NCBI GenBank assembly: GCA_008921705.1
Contig: VFFE01007510.1
Span: forward strand, 1,233,947 to 1,297,946
DNA from: Burhinus oedicnemus
Taxonomy: Eukaryota; Chordata; Aves; Charadriiformes; Burhinidae
DNA: 64,000 nt
Reading direction: 5' to 3'
Under the pieces are notes generated by a model. That model was not told where the DNA came from. It was given only the letters and a program-made list of their open reading frames with translations, and ran no database searches. The translations under genes and the position numbers were made by a program. Below are positions 15,513 to 27,531 of the stretch, one piece after another; positions within the stretch are counted from its first letter, which is position 1; every line of letters starts with the position of its first letter.

Positions 15513-15583
15513 TTACATAAATACATAAATACAGCAATACATAAATACATCGATACATAAATACACCAATACACCAATACATA
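15513..15583. repeat. imperfect tandem repeat of ATACATAA / ATACACCA units
   Basis: Seen directly: about nine interrupted copies of an 8-base ATACATAA-like unit, with variants ATACACCA and ATACATCG. It behaves as a degenerate microsatellite and no gene overlaps it. Confidence 0.75.
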
Positions 15584-18500
15584 TTTGCTTTTTTAGAAAT
15601 TGTATTTCTCTGTCATTTGGTCTGCTGTTTCTTGCCTGTGACAAAATACCTCTTTTCACTAAACTGTGAATCCTGTTTCAGTTTTCTTCTCTTAGAAGCA
15701 TAAACACCTTTTTTTTTTATAAACTGGATTTTATCATATCTCCTGTTTATCGTTCTAATTCCTCTGGGCCTACTGATGTTGATAAACACCCTCTATTTAG
15801 GATTATTTACAAATATTTGTGACAATTCAGCTATTTTATAAGGGAGAGTGAAAGCAACTTTAAAATTGCTAAATCCTATTCCAGCATAATTCTAACCCCC
15901 TTTCTACATGGTCTACCGAACAGGCTGGAGTGTAAGCGGTGGCATTCAGACTGCACCTGAGTTGAACTGCTTTTCATACGTTTCATTGAGAAATGCATCT
16001 TGTTTCAGTGAAGCGAACATGTAGTTCCTTTAGCAATTGTTAAATTGGAGGTTCTGTTGTACTGCAGGAAGATCTGTGCTCTGTAGTAATTCCATGTCAG
16101 GAAATGCAGAAACCCAAGAGAAGCAATGAAGGCTCAGGTCCAGATGCTGCACAGATGTGACAGAGTCAGAGGATGCAGCCATCCATCCGGCTCATGCTTT
16201 GCTGCATTTTTCAGCAAGTTACTTCACTCTGTTGTAGTTTCTCTGCCTGTAAAGACAGAAACAATGGGCCAGCAGTCCTTTGTCAAGCACTTTGAGATCC
16301 TGCCGTAGAAAGTACTACGTCAGAGCACAGTCTTATTATTAATAATTAATAAATCACAAGTAATTATTAATGATTTCTTTCACTGCAATTTAATACAGTT
16401 TATTTGTAGCTATTAATAAGTTATTGTTAAAACATTTGCAAAGAAATGTGTTTATTAGAAATTAGCATTATCATTTTGTTATCATCAGTATGACTATTAT
16501 TTGGTGGATGGTACAGTGTATTTTCTCTTCATCACTTCATAGTATTTTTGTATTCTGACACTTCTCTTTGCAATGTTAATTTAATTACACATGGGCAATG
16601 GTGTTAAACCTGGACTTAAGGTCTACAGAAAAGGCACCAATTAAGGGAGAACATTACCATGGTGTTCATTAGTTAGAGAGCTGCTTTCCCAGTATATTCT
16701 CAAAAAGTAAACAAGGTGTTAAAAGGAAAATATTGGCAAGTGTCTCACCCAAGTCCCTTGTAAATCTTTATTCTTCTCCAGGAACACAATTCCAGCTTCC
16801 CAAAGCACAAGAGGAAATGGCAGAGACTTGCACAGTTGTGCTGCTGCTGCTGCTGCAAGTATTCATTCTTATTTTTATAAAAAATATGAATATTATCCTG
16901 AGAAGCCTTTTTCTGTTTAACATTGAATAACAAGGGCACTAATCTGTGCCTAGCTGAGAAACAGCGGAGTGGTAAAACCAGAGGAAGTGTTAACTTCTGA
17001 CTACAACTCTAAGACAAGCATAGTCTCATTTGTGAAATATTTATTGAAAGTGTACTCTGTTCAGACATTTATTCTCCAAGGTAGCCCAATTTGCCACTGA
17101 AAGTATGTGGTCATCTATAAGAGACTTTTCAGAACAGCTTAAGCAAGGAATCGTTTAGCATTAAAAGACTGCAATTTTGGGCATGTGAAAATTACAGTCC
17201 ATCTTAGAAATAAATGTCATTACAGTTTATTGTAAGCTAAAAGCAAAACTAGAAGCAAATAACATAGAATGATATTTCCAAATTTTTCTAAAGAAAAAAT
17301 TCAACAAATTATAGGGAGTCTAATATGTAACCAAATATAAAATCCTAATATTCCAGTGCTTCATCTACAAAAAATTTAAAGAACTTTCTAAAGGTGGGCA
17401 GGCAACTGTAATTCCCTTCCTTTCAAACAGAGAATAAAAACTTCAGTGCTTAACCTTTCCAGAACTGGAGCCTTGGACCATAGAGCAGAAAGGAACGTTC
17501 TCCTATTATAAAAAATATTTTTTTTTTCTGACAAAAAAGTAGCTTGCAAATGTGTTTTGGGGGTTTAACTATGACAGAGATAAAGGCCAAAAGTATGTAA
17601 AAAACCGCATCTTTTTACACATTTGGATATTCACAGAGTTTTGCAGAATCTGATTCATACAAGTGCTGTCATGTTTGTAACTAAATAGCTGGCAGGATCA
17701 GTTTTTAACTAACTTGCAGGATTTGGGTTGGCAAAAGGGAAAAATCTAGTTATTAGAGCACTGGGATTTGTAAAACGGAACAATAAAATATTTGACATTC
17801 ATGAAATTTTCCTTTTCAAAGGAAAGTAGTGCAAACAGTAACTGTATATTGTGTGAACTACACCATTGATGCTGTTAAGGACGTGTGGTAATCACCAGTA
17901 ATTTTTTCCTCCTGTAAGAAGCATTTATCTATTAAATTTACTAGTTTGTTTGTTGAGTAGAGACTTTGTGATGGTATAACTATAATTATCTTTCATTGAA
18001 CACACATAGAAAAGACTTTTAAAATCCTGTTTTATTTAGAAACTATAAAACAAATTTTTCTATCATATGGAGGAGACACAGCACTCTCAGCTGCCATTCA
18101 AAGCTGGACTTCCTCTGAGCTTCTGGGCTTAATAACATACTGAATGGAGATCCTTCGGTGAGGCGTTTCATCCCACCGAAGCTAGGCAAACTCACCAAGA
18201 CACCGGTTACAAGTCAAAAGCAACATCTTTATGCTCTTGCTTCTCCCCACCTTCTTCCACCAGTGGAACAGGGAAGGGTTGGGAATTCATCCAGAGGGAG
18301 AAGTGACTTTTCTTCATGATAAATCTTTTTTTGTGAAAAAACGCCACCTTCTGAACATTTTGCATTTTTCCAAATAGATGAATCGGTCTAGCCGTGTCCT
18401 TGGGAGACTCATCTCCCGCAAGGGCCAAGCAGTGGCGGGCAGTCAGGGACCAGAAGTCTTGCTGGGGAGAGTCAACCCACAGCGCCCTGCATTCACAAGA

Positions 18501-19255
18501 TGAAACTGTAGCGTAGTCATCTTGGTGAGTATTAATGGGTAAACGGCTTCTGAAGGTGGCAGCGAGAAGTGGGAGGGATTTCCCATTGATTTCGCACCTT
18601 CTCAGTATGAAACAGCAGTTGCCATTATGTTAAGCAAGAACCTGAAACGTGCTATGTGAGAGAAATAGAATTAGTTCTGTCTTAGGAATTCCTACATTTC
18701 AAAAACATATATTTTTCATTCTTGTATCCAGACCATTTTCAAACCAACTTTTTCTTCACACTTTTTCCCTGGCCCCTGCCCCACCCCCCACCTTCATTTT
18801 GACAGTATTGCTGAAGTCTGACGGAGGCAGGAAGCAGATTGTTTTAGTTTTGGCTGTATCTGGTTTTCAAACTCACTTTGTGTCCCTGAGTTTCAGAGGA
18901 TATTCATCCTCATAACTCCAATTGATCTTTAACAGGCATTCTGCATTCTCTTCACCTCCAAAAACCAGATATTAAAGCCCTTCCGGTACGCAGAATGCAT
19001 GTACCTAAACACAGTGGAAGGACTCCAGAAAGACTGCATGTCTGGTCTCCTGCTGGTGTGGGATGCTGGGAGTAGTGCCGTTCGTGCAAACAGATTTGAT
19101 TCAAGACAGTCCCTGTGAGAGGTGGACAAGGAAGCACACAGCGCTTGCCAAACAGTAGCCCGGTGGCACGCACCACTGCTAGAAGGCACCTGTAGCAACT
19201 GCAGTGATGCACAACAAAACACTCTTTCATAGGTTTTTTCCATTCTATGTCACCT

Positions 19256-19640
19256 TGCTTCCTCCCACTCTTCCTCCTTCATTTGGACATGCAAGTGCTG
19301 TTTTTCTCATGCTGTTCCCGGGTTTTCCCCTTACTGCACCCAACACTCTAAGTTCAGTCTCCCGCCCTTGGCTTCCCCACCCTGTCCTTCATCCCAGTAT
19401 CTCTGACCAGGAAGCTCTGATCAGCTCCCATCCTCACTGTTACCCACCGCTCGCTTCCCAGGCTTCAGCTTTCCCAAACGTTTGTCCCCACATCCCTATC
19501 CCTATCCACCTTTTCCTTTTTTTTTTCCCCACAGCCCACCTTTCCTGTATCTGTCCCGTGAACCTTCCTTTCTCCTCCCTTCCCTGTGAAACCTGCCATA
19601 ACTAGCTCCTTCCCGAGTCGGTCTCTTTTCCCTTGTGGCT
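19256..19640. repeat. pyrimidine-rich tract (plus strand C/T-biased)
   Basis: About 385 bases in which C and T dominate the plus strand, with many CCTTCC, TCCC and CTTTTC runs, including CCCTATCCCTATCC near 19496. Open frames across it come from the skewed composition and are not taken as genes. Confidence 0.6.
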
Positions 19641-21429
19641 TTGAGCCGAACCACTCCTTCCGCTCCCACTTGTTTCCAGTGAAAAGAGCACTGGGAGCAG
19701 AGAGATGTGTCAACTTTTGTTCTGGCCCAGAGCAGCCAGGAACACTCATTATAAAGAAGGTCATTTTTTAGTCTGGCCTAAATTGCTCCAAATTGCCAGA
19801 TTTTTATTTATGGATATAGGCAAATTATGGGTTTTCCATTAGTCTTGTTCTTATCAATCACTGAACTGTTCTGCTTGAATTTTCAAATGAATAAATTCTG
19901 CCAGCTGGCATGGAAGACTTCACTCTTCCTGTAAATAAAAGCAAAGCATCACATTGCCTTACAGGCAATGGTACTGGTGCTACAGACACATATATAAACT
20001 GAACTCCCAAACCATTCAAGAATTTCCTAGGAAAACCACAGAGGGAACATTTTTGGAGAAATACAACCTCTTCTTTGACTTTCAGGCCAGAAAGCTGCTA
20101 TAAAGAACTATATTAGAAGTATTTGAAAACACACCACTAAAGAATAAAAAAGCTGTTGTAAAAAATTTTATCCTAACAGGGGGGGATTTTGGATCTCTGT
20201 CACTTGCTGGCACAGGCATTGCCATGCATAGAGCTTCATGAGACTGAAGGGAAGCTTACCTACCTTGATTCGAAAACCAGCTGGGCAGCAGTCCTCGGGC
20301 ACTTCGTCAGCCCTTCCTCCTGCTCCAGCTTCCTTTTATCCCCATACATCGTGGGCAGACTTCCAAGGGCAACTAGCTCTTCTTGTTTCTATCCTGAAGC
20401 TCACTCACAAGTCAGGAGAAGTTTATAAATCTTTACAGTTAAGATTTATCACCAAAGAATTATTCTGCGCACTCTGAACCCATGACATTATTTTCTGTTT
20501 AGGTCACTAGTCTAAATCCATCTCTGTTTACTGGCTGCTTTTTCAAATATTTATTCTTTTTTGATTCCTGTGATCTCCATGGCCTGCTGTCTTGAACTGT
20601 TGAGATGAATCGTTGCTAACAGTGAAAAAGGGAACCAATTTTCAAGCATATTTTTAGCCACTTGCATCAATCCATTTCAGCTCCATGACTTTGTGAGATG
20701 CGTCTCAAATACTCTCTGTCCCCACTACCTTCCACAAACCCTCAGGCAGCTAAATGTCATCAATACATGCTTAGATTTGGATCCCTAAATGTTGTATGAG
20801 CCACACTACTTCTCCATTCCTGCTGGACGCTCCCCAACACTGTCATCTAACTTCTGTTCAACTGTTCTCAACCCATATTCTCAAAGGCAGCCAGACCCAG
20901 GTAATGGTGTCACACGCTGAAGTGACACCATAGAAGTATAATTCTAAATGTCTGTAATACCAAACAATATCAAAATGATTAGGCATTTATATTAGTGTGA
21001 TAATCTTACCACTAGTCTAGCACTTTTCTGCATAGCCTGGCTCGGACCGATCTCCAAGGAAAGCTATAAGGGACTTCTACACTGTAACCTGCAGGTTTCC
21101 TCCGTCTACACTGATGGCCATAGGACTTCTGCTATAAAAATGGGTGCAATCTGCTTCACAAACATCTGCACCTGCACTTTTCTGGTTTGTCTGCTGCCCT
21201 CATTTTAGCTCCTTCTTCTTACAGCTCCACCTCCCTGCCACGAACCAGCAGTACCTGTCTGTCCCCTTGTCATATGCCTGACATAGGCTTGCTACTTCAT
21301 AGGATCCCTTTCGGTTGACCAAAACCTTTCTGCTCTTTCTCCTCCCCACACAAGTGCATACTTACTGCCCCCACCCCAGCAGCTCCCGAAGAAGACCTAA
21401 AAGGGGTATGAAGCATCTTCAAGTGTCTG

Positions 21430-22640
21430 CAGCAGTCTAGAAGACTCTGCAGTCTTGCAAAAGAAAGCGAACTATATCTTGGTGTCTGCCGAACCCTGCA
21501 CAGCGCTGCAAAGGTCCGGTCACAGCCTGGCTAGAGGTGAGGTGCACAGAGCTGGAGGAGCTTGCCAGGGCTGAGGGACAGAAAGTGGCAGCAGAGCAAG
21601 AGCGTGGACAGATTTCTCCAGCAGCCCAACACAACCTGGCTGACACTGGCGCTCCTGCAGGGGACAGGCTTGAAGCCTCGAAGGATGAAGAACAGGGCTG
21701 GCCACAGAGATTTCGCTGCAGATGAGCAATCTGTGAAAGGTCAAGGTGAGAAAGATACTGTTAATGACGGTAAATGTAACAGCGCGTGTGAAGGCTAAGA
21801 AAAAACAGCAAATGACTTCAAAGAAAGGTCTGAGAGTTGCCTGCCAGCACTGTATTTCTGCTTGTCCTTTGGGATGCCTGTTGGGTTGTGAATCTCTGAC
21901 CATCCCTGAGGGCAAGAAGGCAGCCAGAGTGGCTGCCCGTATCAATTTATACTGCTACTTTATAACTCATATTGTGTATTTTTACACTGTTACTGCAGTA
22001 TGAAGGATACGCAGAAGAAACGCTCCGAAATACTTGTCTTAGTGGTTCTTACTTCTTCACTGTGCCAGCCTGAGCCCAAGAGGAGTCTGCCCATCAATCA
22101 AAGCACAGGTTACAGACTGTTGGGACCAGAGGCGGCTCTTCGATCTGCCCAGATTTACAGCCCCGTTTGCAAGGCTGTCCTTAGCGCCCTGCCGCAGTCC
22201 GCAGCGCTGCAGTGGTCGTGCTCATCCTCACGGTACAAAAACATGACCAGAAGGGGAAAGGGCTGAGTCAGCTCTGCTGGCGCGTTGCTGCCTTCACAGC
22301 AACACTGGGGAAGGTCTTCCAGCATCCCACAGCTACCACCCCCTATTTGTGTTGTAACCAGAGCTCCCAGCGCACGGCCTGATGAGCAGCAGAGCATCCC
22401 AGCTGGCCAGGGTCATGGCTGAGGAGGGGACTTGGCAGCCGACAGCGAGACAGATGGTACGCAGCAGCGTGAGCACACCCAGAGAGGCTGCCCAGACGCA
22501 GGCAGCCCTTGGTGGTGGGCTCCGCTGCCCGCAGGGCTGCTCGCAGGGCAGGGGCAGAGGCTGGCTGCACCGCCAGAAGGCAGAATCCTGGTGTTGGAAG
22601 GCGAAACTAAGCTGCTTGTTTTGGAATGGATTCAAGCCTC
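21430..22640. other. GC-rich tract, unassigned
   Basis: About 1.2 kb markedly richer in G and C than the flanks, with overlapping open frames on both strands (up to about 100 codons near 22333-22635). Open frames in several frames at once are what GC-rich DNA produces by scarcity of stops, and none resembles a known protein. It could be a non-coding exon or promoter on the ESR1 side, or an old repeat. Confidence 0.35.
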
Positions 22641-22868
22641 GTAATCAGTGCCCTAAATAGCATTTGTCGCTACTAAGGTGTGGTAAGAAGAATATTTTGT
22701 AGATCAAGTGGTTTTTTTCAGATTAAATTACATTCAATGGTTTATTTAAAAATAATATTAACAGTAAATTGAATGTTTGGGTTATGACCAAGCACACATT
22801 TTCCCCACCTAACACTCTAACATTCCGTTTCCAAAAAAAAAAAAAAGCCCAAATCATCATTTTGTAAA

Positions 22869-23240
22869 CATAGAATCCTAGAATAGTCATCTAGTTCCAA
22901 CCCCCTGCAATGAGCAGAGACGTCTTCAACCAGATCAGGTTGCTCAGAGCCCCATCCAACCTGACCTTGAATGTTTCCAGGGATGGGGCATCTACCGCCT
23001 CTCTGGGCAACCCGTGCCAGTGTTTCACCACCCTCATCGTAAAAAATTTGTTCCTTATATCTAGCCTGAATCTTCCCTCTTTTAGTTTAAAGCATTACCC
23101 CTTGTCCTATTGCTACAGGCCCTGCTAAAAAGTCTGTCCCCATCTTTCTTATGTCTCCTTTAAGTACTGAAAGGCTGCAATAAGGTCTTCTCCAGGCTGA
23201 ACCACTCCAACTCCCTCAGCCTGTCCTCATAGGTGTTGCA
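22869..23240 (-). mobile_element. CR1 LINE 3' fragment, minus orientation
   Basis: Recognised from the typical CR1 3' region in reverse complement: the tail remnant CATAGAATCCTAGAAT, then CTAGTTCCAACCCCCTGC, then GCCCCATCCAACCTGACC and GGGATGGGGCATC. It continues to about AGCCTGTCCTCATAGG. It is a 5'-truncated copy without reverse transcriptase, as most CR1 copies are. Confidence 0.9.
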
Positions 23241-25079
23241 CATACATAGCCGGGAGCCTAATCCTATTCAGCTCCCAGCCTAGTTAGACTTCCTGCTCTC
23301 CAGTCCCATCCGCAGCATTCCCAAAAGCCATCTGACTGTTAGTTTCTCTACTTGGGACCACTTGGAAGATAACAGTTTGGACCCCATTTGCTCACACTGT
23401 AATCTTCTTTTTCTTGTTTCTCTTACTTACCAAAAGTGTATGTAATCACAGGGAAAAAAATAAAACATATCTCAGCTGTTTCATTTATTGCCTTCTGAAA
23501 AGAAGTGTTCTTCTTTGTCTCATGGCTCATTAGCTGACACTAAAACTGTCAGAAAAGTAATCTATTTTGTTCAAGAAAATTGTCTTGTTTTGTAGATCTT
23601 TTATTTCTGACTCAGTTATTCCTGAGTAATTATGAGTACAGTCTAATAAAGTCATCCTCCTTTCTTCCAGAAAAAAGCACTGCCATAGAGGATTCGTACT
23701 TGTTTTGACAGAAGAACGAAGCAATCTGAAATCTTCCATTTGAAAAGGATTATGTTTGAACGTTCTTTCCAATTTCTACTCTGGCAAACTATCGCTTTTT
23801 CTATTTTCCACATAGTTAACTAATTTTGTTTTCTGTGCTTCAGTAATATCAGAGATTCCTTTTCTCTAAATTCATAGAGAATTTAACTTCATTTTGTTCC
23901 ATTCCTCCCCCTTTTTCTCTTTGATGGTCAAGAGAAATGGTCAGTATCTGTAGTCTTAAAAAACACTTCTATTTTGTATGAAAAAGTTTGGGAGAATACA
24001 TGATCCAGTAGTCTTTTTCTCTAGCAATGTGCCTCATTCCTCACCTGCTTTTTTTTAATTTAAAATCTATTATTACTTGGGTCTTCCATATTTTCCCTCC
24101 CCTGCACCATCATAATGTGCAAAATAATCCAGTAAATGAACAGCCCTAGGAAAACATGGATGATGCACACATCATCCACAGAAAGAAAATGAGGAAAAGC
24201 AAACAAACCACTTTATGCAGTAATAATAAACTCTAGAGCAAAATAAGTCTGAGTCATTTAATATGATCTGTCTTTATGCTTCCTAATTATAATTCAGCAA
24301 AGCATTTTAATGCTTTTGCACTTAATTTCTTTGAGGAATCATGGTTCTACTGCATTAATTCCTGTGTTTCAAAGAATGTATTATCAACAGTATGCTGTAG
24401 AGACAAAAATTCTGTTACATATATTTTAATACGCTCATAACATTATAACACTGATTGTTCTATTTGCATTGTGATTTTATTAGTACAATGTTTATCACAT
24501 GTAAAGTATTTCCTTTTAATATCTACAATTGCAACATTCTAATCTTTTAAGTTTTGCCTTTTTTTAACACTGCCAATCTGAAATAATGACGTTGTCTTCA
24601 TTGGAGTTGGTTCAGCTATTATTTGAGAAAAAAAAATCTAGCCCTGTACCATTCTGTGATTTCACACATATTACTTTTTTTTTAATATGCATTCTATTGA
24701 TAAATCAAGAGTAATTATGAACAGAAAGCAAATTCTTAATCCCATACCTTTTATTAATACAAACAAACCATGTAAAAATAATCTACCAAAAGAGGGGTGT
24801 CTGCTGACACAGCCTTAATACACACTTTCGGATTTCTATCAGATCTGTCTTTTGTTGAATACATCTTGGTTTAAAAAATAAGAAAACTTTGGAAACAAAT
24901 GTTGAAAACATTCATAAGCCTGTTTTATTTTTTTTATTTTTCCAAAAGGAAGACTAAGCTCAATGCTGTTTAAAACAAACCTTAAAAAAAGATTGCAAGT
25001 CAGTTTAAACTTTGTTCAGGGGTTAATTAAATTGCATGGGTCAAAAATCACCTGAACTTTGTTCATGTCAAATTACTTC

Positions 25080-25084
<5 letters not shown>
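23241..25084. other. intergenic, AT-rich, nothing recognised
   Basis: No coding similarity, RNA gene or known repeat was seen apart from short T-rich and A-rich runs. Confidence 0.55.
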
Positions 25085-25110
<26 letters not shown>

Positions 25111-25130
25111 NNNNNNNNNNNNNNNNNNNN
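25085..25130. other. 26-base T run followed by 20-N assembly gap
   Basis: T fills 25085-25110 and N fills 25111-25130. The homopolymer probably caused the break, and 20 may be a placeholder gap length. The 8 bases before the run (CTTTACTT, 25079-25086) are the reverse complement of those after the gap (AAGTAAAG, 25131-25138). Confidence 0.95.
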
Positions 25131-26919
25131 AAGTAAAGCAAATACAGGGAATATTAATAGTCAGCTAAGAGGCCATATTCCTTGATGTACATTAGCATTA
25201 ATATTTCAAAAAATACAGATCCATTGTGTAAAAAAAAAAAAAAAAAAGAGGCATTACAAAACCCTTATTCTGCTCTCTGGTGGCTTAACACGCAAGACAG
25301 TAATCAAGCTTTGCTACCAGCTTCATGTGAAAACCTGCCTCCTCTGAATTACTTCAGAGAACTTTGCTGGTGGCTTCTGTGAGGCTGGAACTTCACTGCC
25401 GGTGCCACGGCTGGTCACGGGGTGGCAGGATAAAAGACTGCTGAGCATGGTAGGAGATTTTAAGTCTCTTGGCAGACATCAGGAAATCACCTCACAACCA
25501 TAAAATATGGCCAAATATGCATACTTACTTCATGACTGGCACTCTCAGAGACTATTTCTTAAAGTATGAATGTATTATCTGGGCTGAGTGGACCTAATTT
25601 TGTAATGCAGTTTATTTAACTTGCAAAATATGGTAAAATATGCTTCGTATAATATTTATTAACGTAGATGAAGAAAACAGGTTTTGTTGTTTAGTCATAA
25701 CTCAAGTAGAAGTGCCTATACAATGAGCAAAACAAACTGAAACTACTTGTATTCTCTCACAAATAATTAGAAAATTATTACATCCTTTTCCACCCTCTAA
25801 ATTCCTAACCAACATATCCTGACCAAAAATATTTACATTTCAACCTTTATTTTATTTTCAAATTGTGGTGTTTTCCTAAGTTTAAGTCTATATAATTTAA
25901 TATTAACTTTTTTCCTTTATTCCATTCACTTTACCTGAAAAACAATGTTACATTATAAAACAAGAAATGAAATTTATTTTAATCCAGGTAGCTACAGGAA
26001 CATAAGAATATATGATTTACTGTATCTCCTCAAATGACTGATTTGCAAAAGCTTGGGTGTTTTTTGTTTTTTTACTAACAAGTCATTGAGATGATATGAT
26101 TCTTCAGAGGCAAGTGAAATAAAAACAACCTATAATGCTTTCAGTCCCTAGCCAGATACCAGAATTACCACACTTACTTGAAAAAGTCTCATTTTTCTTA
26201 AAATAGTATGCCTAGTTTTAGCAAGTGGGTTATCATTTGCTGAGATACTGTAGAAAGTCCACAATGGTCAGAAATAAATAGGTAAGTCTTCTTTACAGTT
26301 GTACACAACCATATAAAATATATAATCAGAAGAGACAACTAAAAAATACAGAATCATGTTTGAGTGTGCTATTAAGAGAGTTTTATTGTTCTAATTTCTT
26401 TTTAAAAAATTGTGAAGATTAACAACACTCAGAAAGGGTGACAGACAAGTGGATTTCATGATTAAGAGGTGATTTTGGACACCTCATCATTGCTTTTTTG
26501 AAGATAAAGGCTTTAGTAATTCAACTATTTTCTGTAGCGGATAAGCATTTTAAAATAACTTTTTATTAACTCAGAAGAACTGCCACTTATTTGGCCGATG
26601 GATTAATTGCCCAAGGAATACAGCAGCTAGAAGAAAAATTTTCAAGGCATCATGACCAAGGGCAACATGCAATTTTACCAAATACATCTCCACCAGGCAT
26701 GTGACTGGAGCCTGCGAAAGAGCCTTTGCTGAAAAATCTTAACTTTTTGTTTTGGCACAAGAGCAGTCTAAGGAAAACAACCGAAGAAAAAAAATCCCTT
26801 ATTCCAAAATTGTGATAATTCTTTGTCTAAATTCCAGCTAATGGTCTTGAAACTCAAGTCCTTATGTGTAAAAATGCAGAGAGAGGTCCCATTTTGCAAG
26901 CAGAACAGCAGCGGGACAA
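25131..26919. other. intergenic downstream of CCDC170, nothing recognised
   Basis: AT-rich sequence with an 18-base A run near 25230. It may include alternative longer CCDC170 3' UTR because further AATAAA strings occur on the minus strand. No coding exon was recognised. Confidence 0.5.
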
Positions 26920-27330
26920 CCCACACTTTATTTCACATCCCTGTCACCCAGAGGTAAAGCACAAGGAATGTCACTGAAGCTGACATTCATTAGCAAGTAC
27001 TTCCCAAAACTGTGAACTGACCCCGGGTGGCCCATGCCTTCAGTGCCTCTGCAATGAAACTGGAGGGCTCTACATTGTTCATATATTGCCTATCATTTTC
27101 ATAACTGAAGTACTATGCTGCCCAGGGATTTTCCATTTGCTGTCTCTAGGCTGCTGGCTTTACTCTATCCATTCGGCTCAGTCTCCCTACCGAAACACTA
27201 AAAACCAGCCCAAGTTGGTATCTGTAGAGTAGGGAACAGAAATAAATATCTGTTTTCTATGCATGTCTAGCAGGTAGGGAAGCAGAAAAGAAAATTTTGC
27301 TTTGTTCTGTCTCCTTACAAAACGTGTGTT
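26920..27330 (-). other. CCDC170: probable CCDC170 3' untranslated region
   Basis: This is the minus-strand sequence between the TGA and the first AATAAA signal. No coding similarity is seen on either strand. The end is inferred from the signal position, with cleavage expected 10-25 bases beyond it; a longer alternative 3' end is possible. Confidence 0.5.
26937..26942 (-). promoter_or_regulatory. candidate CCDC170 poly(A) signal AATAAA
   Basis: Reads AATAAA on the minus strand about 390 bases after the stop codon. It is followed at once by the GT-rich string GTGTGGGTTGT, a plausible downstream element. Further AATAAA copies occur beyond it in AT-rich DNA (for example near 26563), so the used site is uncertain. 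Confidence 0.5.
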
Positions 27331-27531
27331 TCAGTGAAGAAGCTGTGTGTTTCTTTGCGAGTGTTCCTCTGGTGCCCTTGCCACGTCTTTGAGGCAGATA
27401 CAGGGGAAGTAGTGGTGCTGATGAGAGTGAATCAAACCTTCAAGACGTGTAATGATTTCATAGTCAGGAAGAGCTAAGCTGGCAATGTTGAGGCCTAGCA
27501 TCCGTGAGACGACCTCTCGGAAGTCTGCCAG
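27331..27531 (-). CDS. CCDC170: CCDC170 terminal coding exon with stop codon
   Basis: 201 bases, 66 codons plus TGA at 27333-27331. The acceptor is TTGCTCTTGCAG before CTGGCAGAC. The product begins [15 protein letters not shown], contains [20 protein letters not shown] and ends [10 protein letters not shown]. It matches the human C-terminus ([41 protein letters not shown]) down to the last three residues. This tail is less coiled-coil-like than the rest and well conserved, which suggests a distinct C-terminal function; none is assigned. Confidence 0.98.
   Translation of the reverse strand: MADFREVVSRMLGLNIASLALPDYEIITRLEGLIHSHQHHYFPCICLKDVARAPEEHSQRNTQLLH

Larger units (their letters stand above)
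13081..21429. other. intergenic, no gene seen
   Basis: Mostly AT-rich DNA without recognisable coding sequence on either strand. It contains a short GC-richer spot around 14990-15100, an imperfect ATACATAA-type repeat and one long pyrimidine-biased stretch, listed separately. Confidence 0.6.

Noticed and set aside
1..27330. ESR1 coding exon 1
   Set aside because: No minus-strand frame resembling the ESR1 N-terminal or DNA-binding region was seen, so ESR1 coding sequence is taken to lie outside the window.
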